64,000 bases of DNA from NCBI RefSeq assembly GCF_900114825.1, contig NZ_FOUI01000001.1:186001-250000 (forward strand), given 5' to 3'. A program made the translations under genes and the position numbers. Below the pieces are notes generated by a model. That model did no database searches and had not been told where the DNA came from. It saw only the letters and a program-made list of their open reading frames with translations. This stretch comes from Halopseudomonas yangmingensis. Its GTDB lineage: Bacteria; Pseudomonadota; Gammaproteobacteria; Pseudomonadales; Pseudomonadaceae. This document shows positions 17,671-26,528 of the stretch, piece by piece; position 1 is the stretch's first letter, and the number at the start of each line of letters is the position of its first letter.

Positions 17671-19443
17671 ATGCAGGCAAGCCCTGCTATCGCCGCCGTG
17701 CCTGCGGGTGCGGGCGAAGACGCTGCCATCGTCATCGAAGACGTGGACAAGCATTTCGGCGACGTAAAGGCGCTGCGGGGCTTGAGCGCGCGCATCCACT
17801 ATGGACGGCTGGCGGGTCTGGTCGGCCCCGACGGCGCCGGCAAGACGACGCTGATGCGGATTCTGACCGGCCTCCTGGTGCCGAACGCCGGCCACGTCAC
17901 CTTGGCAGGCTATGACGTGGTCAAGGACAACGACGCCATTCATGTCGCCAGTGGCTACATGCCGCAACGCTTTGGCCTGTACGAAGACCTGTCGGTGATG
18001 GAGAACATGCGCCTGTATGCGCAGTTGCGCGGCATGGATGCGGACCGCAACGCCGATCTGTTTGCCGAGCTGCTGGACTTCACGCGGCTCGGACCCTTCA
18101 CCAAACGCCTGGCCGGCAAGCTCTCCGGCGGCATGAAGCAGAAGCTGGGCCTTGCCTGTGCGCTCATGGCGCGGCCGAAGGTGCTGCTGCTGGACGAGCC
18201 GGGCGTGGGTGTCGACCCGGTCAGCCGCCAGGACTTGTGGCGCATGGTGCAGGCGCTGACCGATGAAGGCATGGCCGTGGTCTGGTCCACCGCCTATCTC
18301 GACGAAGCCGAGCGCTGCGAGAGCGTGCTGCTGCTGAACCAAGGGCAGCTCCTGTTCGATGGCCCGCCGCAGGAGCTGACCGCGCAGCTCGAAGGCCGCA
18401 GTTTCCGTCTGGAAGACGTCGGTGCCGAGCGCCGAGCGGTCCTGACCCAGGCACTCGACCTGCCCAGCGTGAGCGATGGCGTGATCCAGGGCGCCGGCGT
18501 GCGCGTGGTGTTGCGCGAGGGCGCTCAAGCGGAGCAGCTCCAGGCCCTGTCCGATCAGGCGCGAGTGGAGCTGGCGCAGGTGCCCGCGCGCTTCGAAGAC
18601 GCCTTCATCGATCTGCTCGGTGGCGGCCCCGGCGGCACTTCGACGCTGGCCGAGCGTCTGCCGCCGGTTGAGCTGGGTTCCGACATTGCCGTGTCGTGCC
18701 GAAACCTCACCAAGCGCTTCGGCGAGTTCACCGCCACCGACAACGTCAGCTTCGAGGTGCAAAAGGGCGAAATCTTCGGCCTGCTCGGCCCTAACGGCGC
18801 CGGCAAGTCCACCACCTTCAAGATGTTGTGCGGCCTGTTGAAACCCACTGCTGGCGAAGCGCATGTGGTGGGCCATGATCTGCGCCGCGCCACCGGCGCA
18901 GCCAAGAGCCGGCTCGGCTACATGGCGCAGAAGTTTTCGCTCTACGGCCTGCTCTCGGTGCAGCAGAACCTGGAATTCTCGGCCGGCGTCTACGGACTGG
19001 AAGGCAACACCCGGCGCGAGCGCATTGCCGAGATGATCGAAACCTTCGATCTGGGCGACTGGCTGTCCGCCACGCCCGATTCCCTGCCGCTGGGCCACAA
19101 GCAGCGCCTGGCATTGGCTTGTTCGCTGATGCACCGGCCGCCCGTGCTGTTCCTAGATGAACCCACTTCGGGCGTGGACCCGATCACCCGGCGCGAATTC
19201 TGGACCCACATCAACGGACTGGCCCGCAAGGGCGTGACCATCATGGTCACCACCCACTTCATGGACGAGGCCGAATACTGCGACCGCGTGGCCATGCTCT
19301 CGCGTGCGCAACTGATTGCGCTGGATACGCCCGACGCGCTCAAACGTTCGGCGGTCAGCCCCGAACGACCCGACCCGACGATGGAGGACGCCTTCATTCA
19401 CCTGGTGGAGTCGGCGGACCGCGAGCTGGAGGCCGCCACATGA
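17671..19443 (+). CDS. Fused double ABC ATPase of a YbhF-type exporter
   Basis: 590-residue ATPase with two nucleotide-binding domains in tandem. The first has Walker A GPDGAGKT (about 51-58), signature LSGGMKQKLGLA and Walker B LLLDEPGVGVD. The second has GPNGAGKS (about 376-383), signature-like LPLGHKQRLALA and LFLDEPTSGVD with a switch His in TTHFMDEAE. The Asp for Asn in the first Walker A and the degenerate second signature are notable, but both halves look able to bind ATP. It overlaps the first permease gene by 4 bp. It would power export by the two ABC-2 permeases that follow. Confidence 0.9.
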   Translation: MQASPAIAAVPAGAGEDAAIVIEDVDKHFGDVKALRGLSARIHYGRLAGLVGPDGAGKTTLMRILTGLLVPNAGHVTLAGYDVVKDNDAIHVASGYMPQRFGLYEDLSVMENMRLYAQLRGMDADRNADLFAELLDFTRLGPFTKRLAGKLSGGMKQKLGLACALMARPKVLLLDEPGVGVDPVSRQDLWRMVQALTDEGMAVVWSTAYLDEAERCESVLLLNQGQLLFDGPPQELTAQLEGRSFRLEDVGAERRAVLTQALDLPSVSDGVIQGAGVRVVLREGAQAEQLQALSDQARVELAQVPARFEDAFIDLLGGGPGGTSTLAERLPPVELGSDIAVSCRNLTKRFGEFTATDNVSFEVQKGEIFGLLGPNGAGKSTTFKMLCGLLKPTAGEAHVVGHDLRRATGAAKSRLGYMAQKFSLYGLLSVQQNLEFSAGVYGLEGNTRRERIAEMIETFDLGDWLSATPDSLPLGHKQRLALACSLMHRPPVLFLDEPTSGVDPITRREFWTHINGLARKGVTIMVTTHFMDEAEYCDRVAMLSRAQLIALDTPDALKRSAVSPERPDPTMEDAFIHLVESADRELEAAT

Positions 19444-20609
19444 ACGGCACCACAAAGCACAAGGACGGGAATGGACCACAGCAGACCGACCTGCGCCATT
19501 TTGATCTGCGGCGCTTGATCGCCCTGGTCACCAAGGAAAGCTACCAGGCGCTGCGCGACCCCTCGACGCTGCTGATCGCGTTCGTGCTGCCGGTGGTGTT
19601 GCTGCTGCTGTTCGCCTATGCGGTGTCGCTGGATGCGAAGGATGTCCGCGTCGGCGTGGTGCTGGAGTCGCCCGGCGCTGCAGCGCAGGAGCTTGCGGCG
19701 GCCTTTGCTGGCACAAAGTTCCTGGATGCCCACTTCGCCCATGACCGGCGCGAAGTGGCCGACCAGCTGGTCTCAGGCGACCTGCGCGGCTACGTGGTGA
19801 TCCCGCAGGATTTCGAGCAGCGGCTGGCCCAGCGTGGCAGCGAGCCGCTGGTGCAGATCGTCACCGACGGCTCCTACCCCAATACCGCCAACTACGTCGA
19901 GAACTACGCCCGCGGCGTGGTCCAGTCCTGGCGTGCCGGACTGGACGTCGGAGCACCAGCGCAGGCCGTCATGCTGGAACCGCGCTACTGGTTCAACCCC
20001 GAGCTGGAAAGCCGCCGCGCACTGATTCCCGGTGCCATCGCCATCGTCATGACCATCATCGGCACCATGCTGACTGCACTGGTGGTGGCGCGTGAATGGG
20101 AGCGCGGCACCATGGAGGCGGTGCTGTCCACGCCGGCCTCGGTGGCCGAAATCCTGATCGGCAAGCTGCTGCCGTACTTCGTGCTCGGCATGCTGTCCAC
20201 GCTGGGTGCGGCGGCGCTGGCGGTGTTCGTGTTCGGGGTCCCGATGCGGGGCTCGCTGGCGGCGCTGCTGCTGCTGTCGGCGGTGTTCATGGTGCCGGCG
20301 CTGGGTCAGGGTCTGCTGATTTCCTCCTTGGCACGCAACCAGTTCCTGGCAGCGCAGATTGCGCTGTTCACGGGCTTCCTGCCGGCCTTCATGTTGTCGG
20401 GCTTTCTGTACGAGATCGACGCCATGCCGGCACCGATCCGCGCCATCACCTTGGTGGTTCCGGCGCGCTACTTCGTCGATTCGCTGAAGACGGTGTTCCT
20501 GGCCGGCGACATCTGGGCCGTGTTCCTGCCCAACCTGGCGGCCATGGCGGCGATCGGGGGGCTGTTCTTCGTGATCGCCAAGCGCGCCACGCGCAAGAAC
20601 CTGGAGTGA
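19440..20609 (+). CDS. ABC-2 type permease, YbhS-like
   Basis: 389-residue inner-membrane permease: one N-terminal helix (about 40-60), a large periplasmic domain (about 65-195) and five C-terminal helices, the layout of ABC2_membrane_3 proteins such as YbhS and YhhJ. Motifs include RDPSTLLIAFVLPVVLL, ARGVVQSW and REWERGTMEAVLSTP. It overlaps the ATPase gene by 4 bp, and the next permease begins 4 bp downstream, so both permeases probably form a heterodimer. Confidence 0.88.
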   Translation: MNGTTKHKDGNGPQQTDLRHFDLRRLIALVTKESYQALRDPSTLLIAFVLPVVLLLLFAYAVSLDAKDVRVGVVLESPGAAAQELAAAFAGTKFLDAHFAHDRREVADQLVSGDLRGYVVIPQDFEQRLAQRGSEPLVQIVTDGSYPNTANYVENYARGVVQSWRAGLDVGAPAQAVMLEPRYWFNPELESRRALIPGAIAIVMTIIGTMLTALVVAREWERGTMEAVLSTPASVAEILIGKLLPYFVLGMLSTLGAAALAVFVFGVPMRGSLAALLLLSAVFMVPALGQGLLISSLARNQFLAAQIALFTGFLPAFMLSGFLYEIDAMPAPIRAITLVVPARYFVDSLKTVFLAGDIWAVFLPNLAAMAAIGGLFFVIAKRATRKNLE

Positions 20610-20613
20610 CGCG

Positions 20614-21732
20614 ATGTTGACTTCCGCATTCTCGTTCACCCGCCTGCGCGCCCAGTTCATCAAGGAAGTGCTCAGCGTCCTGCGCGACCCGCGCAGCCGC
20701 ATGGTGGTGTTCGTGCCGCCGATCCTGCAGTTGCTGGTGTTCGCCTTTGCCGCGACGCTGGAAGTGCGCAACGTCGATATCGCCGTCTACGATCAGGATG
20801 CGGGGCGCTGGTCGCACGAGTTGGTACAGCGCCTAGACAGCGCCCGCTTCATCACCCACGTCCGGCATGTCGACAGCCAACAGCAGCTCCACGAGCTGAT
20901 CGACCGTGGCGAGGTGATCGCCGCGCTCGCCATCCCGGTGGATTTCTCGCGCTCCATCGCCGCCGGCGAAAGTGGCCGCGCGCAGGTACTGGTCGATGGC
21001 CGGCGCAGCAACTCCGGGCAGATCACCGTGGCCTATCTGTCCACCATCGCCGCCGATGTCGGCGCCGAGGTCGTGCCCGACGCCCAGGCACCAACGCCCG
21101 TGGTCGTGCGCCACTGGTTCAACCCGAATCTGGTCTACCGCTGGTTCATCGTGCCCGGCCTGACGGGCATCCTGGCGCTGTTCAGCGCGCTGCTCATCAC
21201 CTCGCTGTCGATTGCGCGCGAACGTGAACTCGGAACCTTCGACCAGTTGCTGGTGTCGCCCACCTCGACGCCAGAGATCATCATTTCCAAATCACTGCCG
21301 GCACTCGCAATTGGCACTGCGCTGGGCCTGTTCATGATCAGCGCGGGCGTCTTCCTGTTCGGCATCCCGTTTACGGGCTCGTTTGCGCTCCTGCTCGCCA
21401 GTCTGGTGCTGTTCATCCTGTCGGTGGTCGGCATCGGTCTGATGATTTCCGCGGTCAGCATGACGCAGCAGCAGGCCATCCTGGGGGCGTTCGCCATCGG
21501 CGTGCCGGCGGTGCTGATGTCCGGCTTTGCGACACCTGTGGAAAACATGCCTGTCGTCCTGCAATGGCTGGCTCAGGCCATTCCACTGACCCATTTCCTC
21601 ATCATCGTCGAAGGCAGCTTTCTCAAGGCCATGCCGCCCGGTGACATTCTCGCCAGCCTGTGGCCGCTGGCGGTCATCGCCCTGGTCACGCTGACGATGG
21701 CCACCGTATTCGTCCGAGGACACCTGCAATGA
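20614..21732 (+). CDS. ABC-2 type permease, YbhR-like
   Basis: 372-residue partner permease with the same layout as its neighbour: helix at about 27-47, periplasmic domain, then five helices. Recognisable segments are EVLSVLRDPRSRMVVFVPPILQ, RERELGTFDQLLVSP (part of the ABC-2 signature) and HFLIIVEGSFLKAM. It overlaps the outer-membrane channel gene by 4 bp. Homologues YbhFSR were linked to drug and cation export in E. coli; the substrate here is not deducible. Confidence 0.88.
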   Translation: MLTSAFSFTRLRAQFIKEVLSVLRDPRSRMVVFVPPILQLLVFAFAATLEVRNVDIAVYDQDAGRWSHELVQRLDSARFITHVRHVDSQQQLHELIDRGEVIAALAIPVDFSRSIAAGESGRAQVLVDGRRSNSGQITVAYLSTIAADVGAEVVPDAQAPTPVVVRHWFNPNLVYRWFIVPGLTGILALFSALLITSLSIARERELGTFDQLLVSPTSTPEIIISKSLPALAIGTALGLFMISAGVFLFGIPFTGSFALLLASLVLFILSVVGIGLMISAVSMTQQQAILGAFAIGVPAVLMSGFATPVENMPVVLQWLAQAIPLTHFLIIVEGSFLKAMPPGDILASLWPLAVIALVTLTMATVFVRGHLQ

Positions 21733-23267
21733 AATCCAAGCCCCGCACTCCCTTTCTTCGCGCAACCGTCACCGGCCTGACCCCTGGGCGCGCGCGTCCG
21801 CTCGCGCTGGCCCTGTCCTGCGTGCTGCTGACTGCCTGCGCAAGCGTGGGCCCCGACTACCGCGAGCCGCCGCCGGTCGACGTCGGCAGCGGCTGGAGCT
21901 TGCCGTTGGCAAGCGAATCCCAGTCCGCAGACTTGAGCCAATGGTGGTCTGCACTGGACGATCCCATCCTCGATCGCCTGATGGCCATGGCGCTGGCACA
22001 GAACCTGGATCTGCGCCAGGCTGCGGCACGCATCGATGAGGCACGCGCCCTGCGCGATCGTGTGGCCGACGAGGCATTGCCCACCGCCGCCGCTGGCGCG
22101 AGCGTCAACCGGCGCCGTCAAAGCGAGAACGGACCCCTGCCCGTAGGCTCGATCCCCGGCCTTGACGCCACGCAGACCATCTACGACGCGGGCTTCGACG
22201 CGGCCTGGGAGGCTGACTTGTTCGGGGCCAAGCGGCGCGCGCTGGAAGGCGCCAGCGCCCGCCTGCAGGCGACCGAAGCCGAGGCACAGGGAGTACGCAT
22301 GCGCGTCGTGGCCGAGGTCGCGCGCACCTGGTTCACCGCCGTCGGCGCCCGCTACGAGTTGCACGCACAACAGGCCACACTGGATACGCTGCAGCAGACC
22401 TTGGAATTGGTGCGCCTGCGGCATGCGCTGGGCGACGCGTCGGCCGCCGACGTGGAGGCGGCGTACGCCCAATGGACAGCAGTCAACGCGCTCATCCCGG
22501 ATATCCAGGCGCGTCAGCGCGCCGCGATACTCAGCCTGGGCGTGCTGCTGGGCGCGCCGCCGGAGCGGGAGCTGGCACTGCTGGATGGCCCCTTGACGCC
22601 GAGCACGCTGCGGGCGCTGCCGGTGGGCGAGCGCGCAGAGATGCTGCGCCGGCGCCCGGACGTGCTGGCTGCGGAACGTCACCTGGCAGCGAGTTCCGCC
22701 GACATCGGCGTGGCCACGGCCGAGTTGTTCCCCAAACTCTCCATCGGTGTCGGCGGCGGGTTCCAAGCGCTCAGTACGGGCGATTGGTTCGATGCATCCA
22801 GCTCGCGTTTTTCCATCCTGCCGCTGATTTCCTGGCGCCTGTTCGACGGTGGCCGTGTGCGAGCCGAAATTCGGGCACGCGAGGCGGCCGAGCGACAGGC
22901 CGCGCTGGCCTATGAGCAGGCCGTGCTGGCGGCGCTGGGCGATGCCGAGCGCGCGCTTGGCGACTACCACGGCGGGCTGGACACACTGGAGCGCCGCGGT
23001 ATGGCACTGGATGCCGCGCGCACCAGCTACGGCCACGCCAAGGCGCGCTACGCGGCGGGCGACATTGCGCTGGTCGAACTGCTGGCTGCCCAGCGCAGTC
23101 TGCACGAGGCCGAAACCGCAGCCGCACGCGCGCATACCAACGCCGCCGTGCAACTGGTGGCGCTGTACAAGGCCCTTGGTGGTGGCTGGGACGTATCCAC
23201 GACGGCATCGACCGCAACCCATCCGCTGCGGGGCGCTGCCGCCCCCGTCGCGTTTTCAAGCCGCTGA
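21729..23267 (+). CDS. Outer-membrane efflux channel, NodT/OprM family lipoprotein
   Basis: 512-residue TolC-like channel. A signal peptide ends in the lipobox LLTAC (cysteine at about residue 37), followed by SVGPDYREPP, the start of most OprM/NodT proteins, and two outer-membrane factor repeats including LDLRQAAARIDEARAL and YAAGDIALVELLAAQRSL. With the adaptor, ATPase and permeases it completes a cell-envelope-spanning exporter. E. coli ybhGFSR lacks a linked channel gene and uses TolC, so this operon is self-contained, which suits a mobile cassette. Confidence 0.9.
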   Translation: MKSKPRTPFLRATVTGLTPGRARPLALALSCVLLTACASVGPDYREPPPVDVGSGWSLPLASESQSADLSQWWSALDDPILDRLMAMALAQNLDLRQAAARIDEARALRDRVADEALPTAAAGASVNRRRQSENGPLPVGSIPGLDATQTIYDAGFDAAWEADLFGAKRRALEGASARLQATEAEAQGVRMRVVAEVARTWFTAVGARYELHAQQATLDTLQQTLELVRLRHALGDASAADVEAAYAQWTAVNALIPDIQARQRAAILSLGVLLGAPPERELALLDGPLTPSTLRALPVGERAEMLRRRPDVLAAERHLAASSADIGVATAELFPKLSIGVGGGFQALSTGDWFDASSSRFSILPLISWRLFDGGRVRAEIRAREAAERQAALAYEQAVLAALGDAERALGDYHGGLDTLERRGMALDAARTSYGHAKARYAAGDIALVELLAAQRSLHEAETAAARAHTNAAVQLVALYKALGGGWDVSTTASTATHPLRGAAAPVAFSSR

Positions 23268-23287
23268 TTCAACACAAGGAGACCGTC

Positions 23288-23491
23288 ATGCAAATCAACG
23301 TTGGAAATCTCGACCGCATTGTGCGCATCGTCATCGGACTGATTTTGCTCAGTCTCCCATTGTGGCTGGACTCATCCTGGCGTTGGCTGGGACTCATTGG
23401 AATCATGCCACTCCTCACCGGCCTGGCAGGCCGCTGTCCTGGCTATCGCCTGCTCGGCCTCAGCACTTGCCCGATGCGAAAACCCGAGTGA
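23288..23491 (+). CDS. DUF2892 (YgaP-like) small membrane protein
   Basis: 67-residue protein with two hydrophobic helices, beginning MQINVGNLDRIVRIVIG and ending in a conserved CPGYRLLGLSTCP motif, which matches the DUF2892 membrane part of YgaP-type proteins, here without a rhodanese domain. It follows the exporter operon by about 20 bp with a good AAGGAGA site and precedes the MBL gene by 7 bp. Function is unknown; DUF2892 genes often travel with stress cassettes. Confidence 0.82.
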   Translation: MQINVGNLDRIVRIVIGLILLSLPLWLDSSWRWLGLIGIMPLLTGLAGRCPGYRLLGLSTCPMRKPE

Positions 23492-23498
23492 ACGCCCT

Positions 23499-24916
23499 AT
23501 GAAACTCAGTTTTTTGGGCGCAGCCCGAGAAGTCACCGGATCGTGCTTTCTGGTCGAAGCGGCTAATGTCCGCTTCCTGGTCGATTGCGGCATGGTTCAA
23601 GGTGGGCGTATAGCAGCAGCACGCAACCACGAGCCGTTCGCGTTCGACCCGGCGTCCATTGACTTCGTCCTGCTGACCCACGCCCACATCGACCACAGCG
23701 GGCTATTGCCCAAACTCACGCGCGCCGGGTTCAAGGGGTCCATCTACGCCACGCCAGCGACGGTTGATCTGCTCGGGGTGATGCTGCCCGATAGCGCTCA
23801 CATCCAGGAAATCGATACCAAGCGGGTTGCCAAGCGGCTCAAAGAAAAGACCGTGCCGCTACCCCTGTATACCCTGCAGGATGCACACGAATGCCTGCAG
23901 CAAGTACGAGGTATCGAATACGACCGGGAGTTCGCACCCCGCGTCGGGGTGCGCGCCCGCTTTCGTGATGCCGGACACATCCTTGGTTCGGCCATCGTGG
24001 AAGTGTGGATTACCGAGTACGGTTACCCCACGAGGATCGTGTTCAGCGGCGATCTGGGTCAGCCGGGACGCCCCATCCTGCGCGACCCGACACCCATTGA
24101 GGAAGCCGACATCCTCGTCATCGAGTCCACCTACGGTGACCGCCGGCACAAGGATTTTTCGGCGACCGAAGCGGACATGATCGGCATCGTCGAGAAAACC
24201 CTGTTCGAGCGCGGCGGCAATGTCATCGTTCCGGCCTTTGCGGTCGGCCGAACCCAGGAGGTGCTCTACCACCTACATCGTCTCACCTGCGAAGGACGTC
24301 TGCAGCGTCCAATGGTGTTTGTCGATTCGCCGATGGCCACCGAGGCCACACGCATCACGCGTGAACATCTCGAATTGTTCGACGAACAGGCGAAGCGGTT
24401 GGCCGGATGGCACGCGCGCGGCGAGAACCTCCCGTACCTGGATTTCACAGCGAGCGCTGAGGAGTCCATGGCGCTGAACCGGATTCGCTCCGGGGCCATC
24501 ATTATTTCTGCCAGCGGCATGTGCGATGCGGAACGTATCCGGCACCACCTGCGCCACAACTTGCCACGCCGCGAATGCAGCATCTTGTTTCCCGGTTTCC
24601 CGGTTTCCAGGCGCAGGGGACGCTTGGCCGGCGCCTGATCGAGGGGGCCGAACGTGTACGCATCTTCGGCGAGGACATCCCGGTACGTGCGGCGATCCAC
24701 AGCGTGGACGGCCTCTCGGCGCATGCCGACCAGAAGGCGCTGCTGGATTGGGCACGTGCTTTCATTCAAGCACCGGCGCAAACCTTCGTGGTGCATGGGG
24801 AATCGTCGGCCGCGCAAACCTTCGCTGACCTCTTGCAGCAGCAACTCGGCTGGCAGGTCACGGTGCCCGAGTATGGCCATGCGCTGCGCTGGCCGGACTT
24901 TCTGGCGCACGAGTGA
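23499..24916 (+). pseudogene. MBL-fold/beta-CASP RNase-like gene, frameshifted by an 8-bp duplication
   Basis: Metallo-beta-lactamase protein of the RNA-processing type (relatives of CPSF-73/YSH1). Frame 1 from 23,499 has the MBL core THAHIDHSG, DAGHILGSA and FSGDLGQ, then beta-CASP segments ESTYGDR, PAFAVGRTQE and SASGMCDAERI. At 24,591-24,606 CCCGGTTT occurs twice in tandem; removing one copy restores a continuous frame into the C-terminal RMMBL part (FPGFQAQGTLG..., HSVDGLSAHAD, VHGESSAAQTF) ending at 24,916. As read, translation stops at 24,638 and loses the last zinc-ligand region. It could be a real mutation, a switchable repeat, or an assembly error. It is inserted directly against an ICE gene fragment. 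Confidence 0.85.
24591..24606. repeat. 8-bp tandem duplication breaking the MBL gene
   Basis: CCCGGTTT CCCGGTTT: two adjacent identical 8-mers inside the MBL coding region. Eight is not a multiple of three, so the extra copy shifts the frame; with a single copy the protein reads straight through. Confidence 0.85.
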
Positions 24917-25117
24917 TGAAGCCCGCAGAAGATCTCGATGAACGCCTGCAAGTGGCAGGAGCTGACGCCCACGCTCTCGAACAGTTGCGTGGTCTTCCCG
25001 CACAGCCGCACCCGCGTGCAGGCCCAGCAGGGCGACTACGCCTGGGCCTTGTGGCGGCCGTACTCCTGCTGCCGGCGCCGTGGCCAGGTCTTCCTCGGCA
25101 GCGTCGATTTCATGTGA
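24917..25117 (+). pseudogene. C-terminal fragment of an ICE protein, PFL_4710 family (TIGR03756)
   Basis: The frame ending at 25,117 contains ISMNACKWQELTPTLSNSC, FPHSRTRVQAQQGDY and LWRPYSCCRRRGQVFLGS, which resembles the conserved Cys-rich C-terminus of TIGR03756 (PFL_4710) proteins of ICE mating systems. About 65 codons remain; the 5' part is missing where the exporter/MBL cassette joins. The next ICE gene (PFL_4711 family) begins 10 bp later, the normal order in this element family. I identify the family by memory of the motif and by order. Confidence 0.6.
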
Positions 25118-25127
25118 GGAACCCACG

Positions 25128-26518
25128 ATGAACGCCTCCCTCCCTGACTTCCTGCGCCGGGCGAAGTCGCCCCTGCGGGCCACGCTGCTTGTGCCGGCCA
25201 TCACGCTGGTCGTCGGCGTCGCCTGGGCGCAGACCCGCATCGACCCCAATGGCGTGAACGTCAGCGGCAGCGTGATCGGCGACGACGTGCTCTACAGCAT
25301 CGGCGGCGGCCGGGCGGTGTCGATGGGGGGGGCGGCAACATGCAGAGCATCGGCGTCGGCGTCGGCTGGAACAGCAACCTGATCTGCGGCGACATGAGCA
25401 TCACCACGACCCTGCAGAACCAGCTCAACGGCATCACCAACGGCTTCCAGACGATCATGAGCAACGTGATCCAGAACGCCACCAGCGCCGTGGCCTCGCT
25501 GCCGGCCCTGATCATCCAGCGCGCCGACCCGGGCCTGTACAACCTGCTCACCAACGGCATCCTCCAGGCGCGCCTGGATTTCGACCGCTCGAAGATGACC
25601 TGCCGGGCCATCGCCAATCGCATGGCGGACATGGCCGGCGGCCAGGCCGGCTGGGACCAGCTCGCCGAAGGGATGGCGCTGCGGGATGCGGTCAGCAGCA
25701 CCGATGCCGTCTCCGCCATCGAGCAGGCCGAGTCCAACAAAGGGAACAACGGCGTGCCATGGGTCGGCGGCGGCAACGCGGGCGGCTCCGGCCAGAGTTC
25801 GATCAAGGTGGTCGGCGATGTGACGCGAGCGGGCTACAACCTGCTCAACGGGCGCAGCATCACCGATACCTCGTCGATCGCGCGCAGCGCCTGCGGCAAC
25901 CGCCTGACCTGCCAGACCTGGTCGTCGCCTGGCGCGGCCGCGGCCTTTGCGAACCGCGTGCTGGGCGAACGCGAGCAACGCACCTGCGAAAACTGCACGA
26001 AGACCCAGACCACGCCTGGCGTCGGGCTCACGCCAGTGATCCAGGAAGAGTACGAGACCAAGCTGCAGGTGCTGCAGGAGCTGGTGACGGGCACCCGGCC
26101 GACGCCGCCGGCCAATCTCGACGCGGCCGGCAGCAGCTTGCTGCCGATCACCCGCGGCGTGATCGAGGCCCTGCGTGATGAACCCGACCAGGACGTGCTG
26201 GGCAAGCGCCTGGCGTCCGAGGCGGCGCTGTCCAGCGTGCTGGAGAAGGCTCTGCTGCTGCAACGCACGTTGCTCACCGGCAAGAAGGAGCCGAACGTCG
26301 CCGCCAACGAGTTGGCCGTGCGGGCGGTCGACCTGGAGAACAGCGCGCTGGAGCAGGAGATCAACAACCTCAATACTGAGCTGGAGCTGCGGCGCACGCT
26401 GGCCGGCAACTCGGCGATGGCGATCATCCAGCGCCACAGCACCCGCGCCGCCGGCTCGCGCGGCATCTTCGAGGGCGACACCACGCGCGACCGTCTGCGG
26501 AAGTCCAGAAGCCGCTGA
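25128..26518 (+). pseudogene. ICE conjugation protein, PFL_4711 family (TIGR03755), frameshifted in a G tract
   Basis: The gene starts at 25,128 with a signal peptide (about residues 18-35, ending in VAWAQ) and conserved TRIDPNGVNVSGSVIGDDVLYSIGGGR text (given in pieces). At 25,325-25,332 there are eight Gs; a ninth would give SMGGGGNMQSIGVGVGW and join the first 68 codons to the remaining 390 that run to 26,518. As read, frame 1 ends at about 25,382. TIGR03755 proteins are exported components of the ICE type IV secretion system. The homopolymer makes sequencing error a real possibility. TraG-N follows 10 bp later. Confidence 0.75.
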
Positions 26519-26528
26519 GCGGTACGCC

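Noticed and set aside
17566..19134. Minus-strand frame of about 520 codons opposite the double ABC ATPase
   Set aside because: Antisense shadow; the ATPase frame has all ABC motifs.
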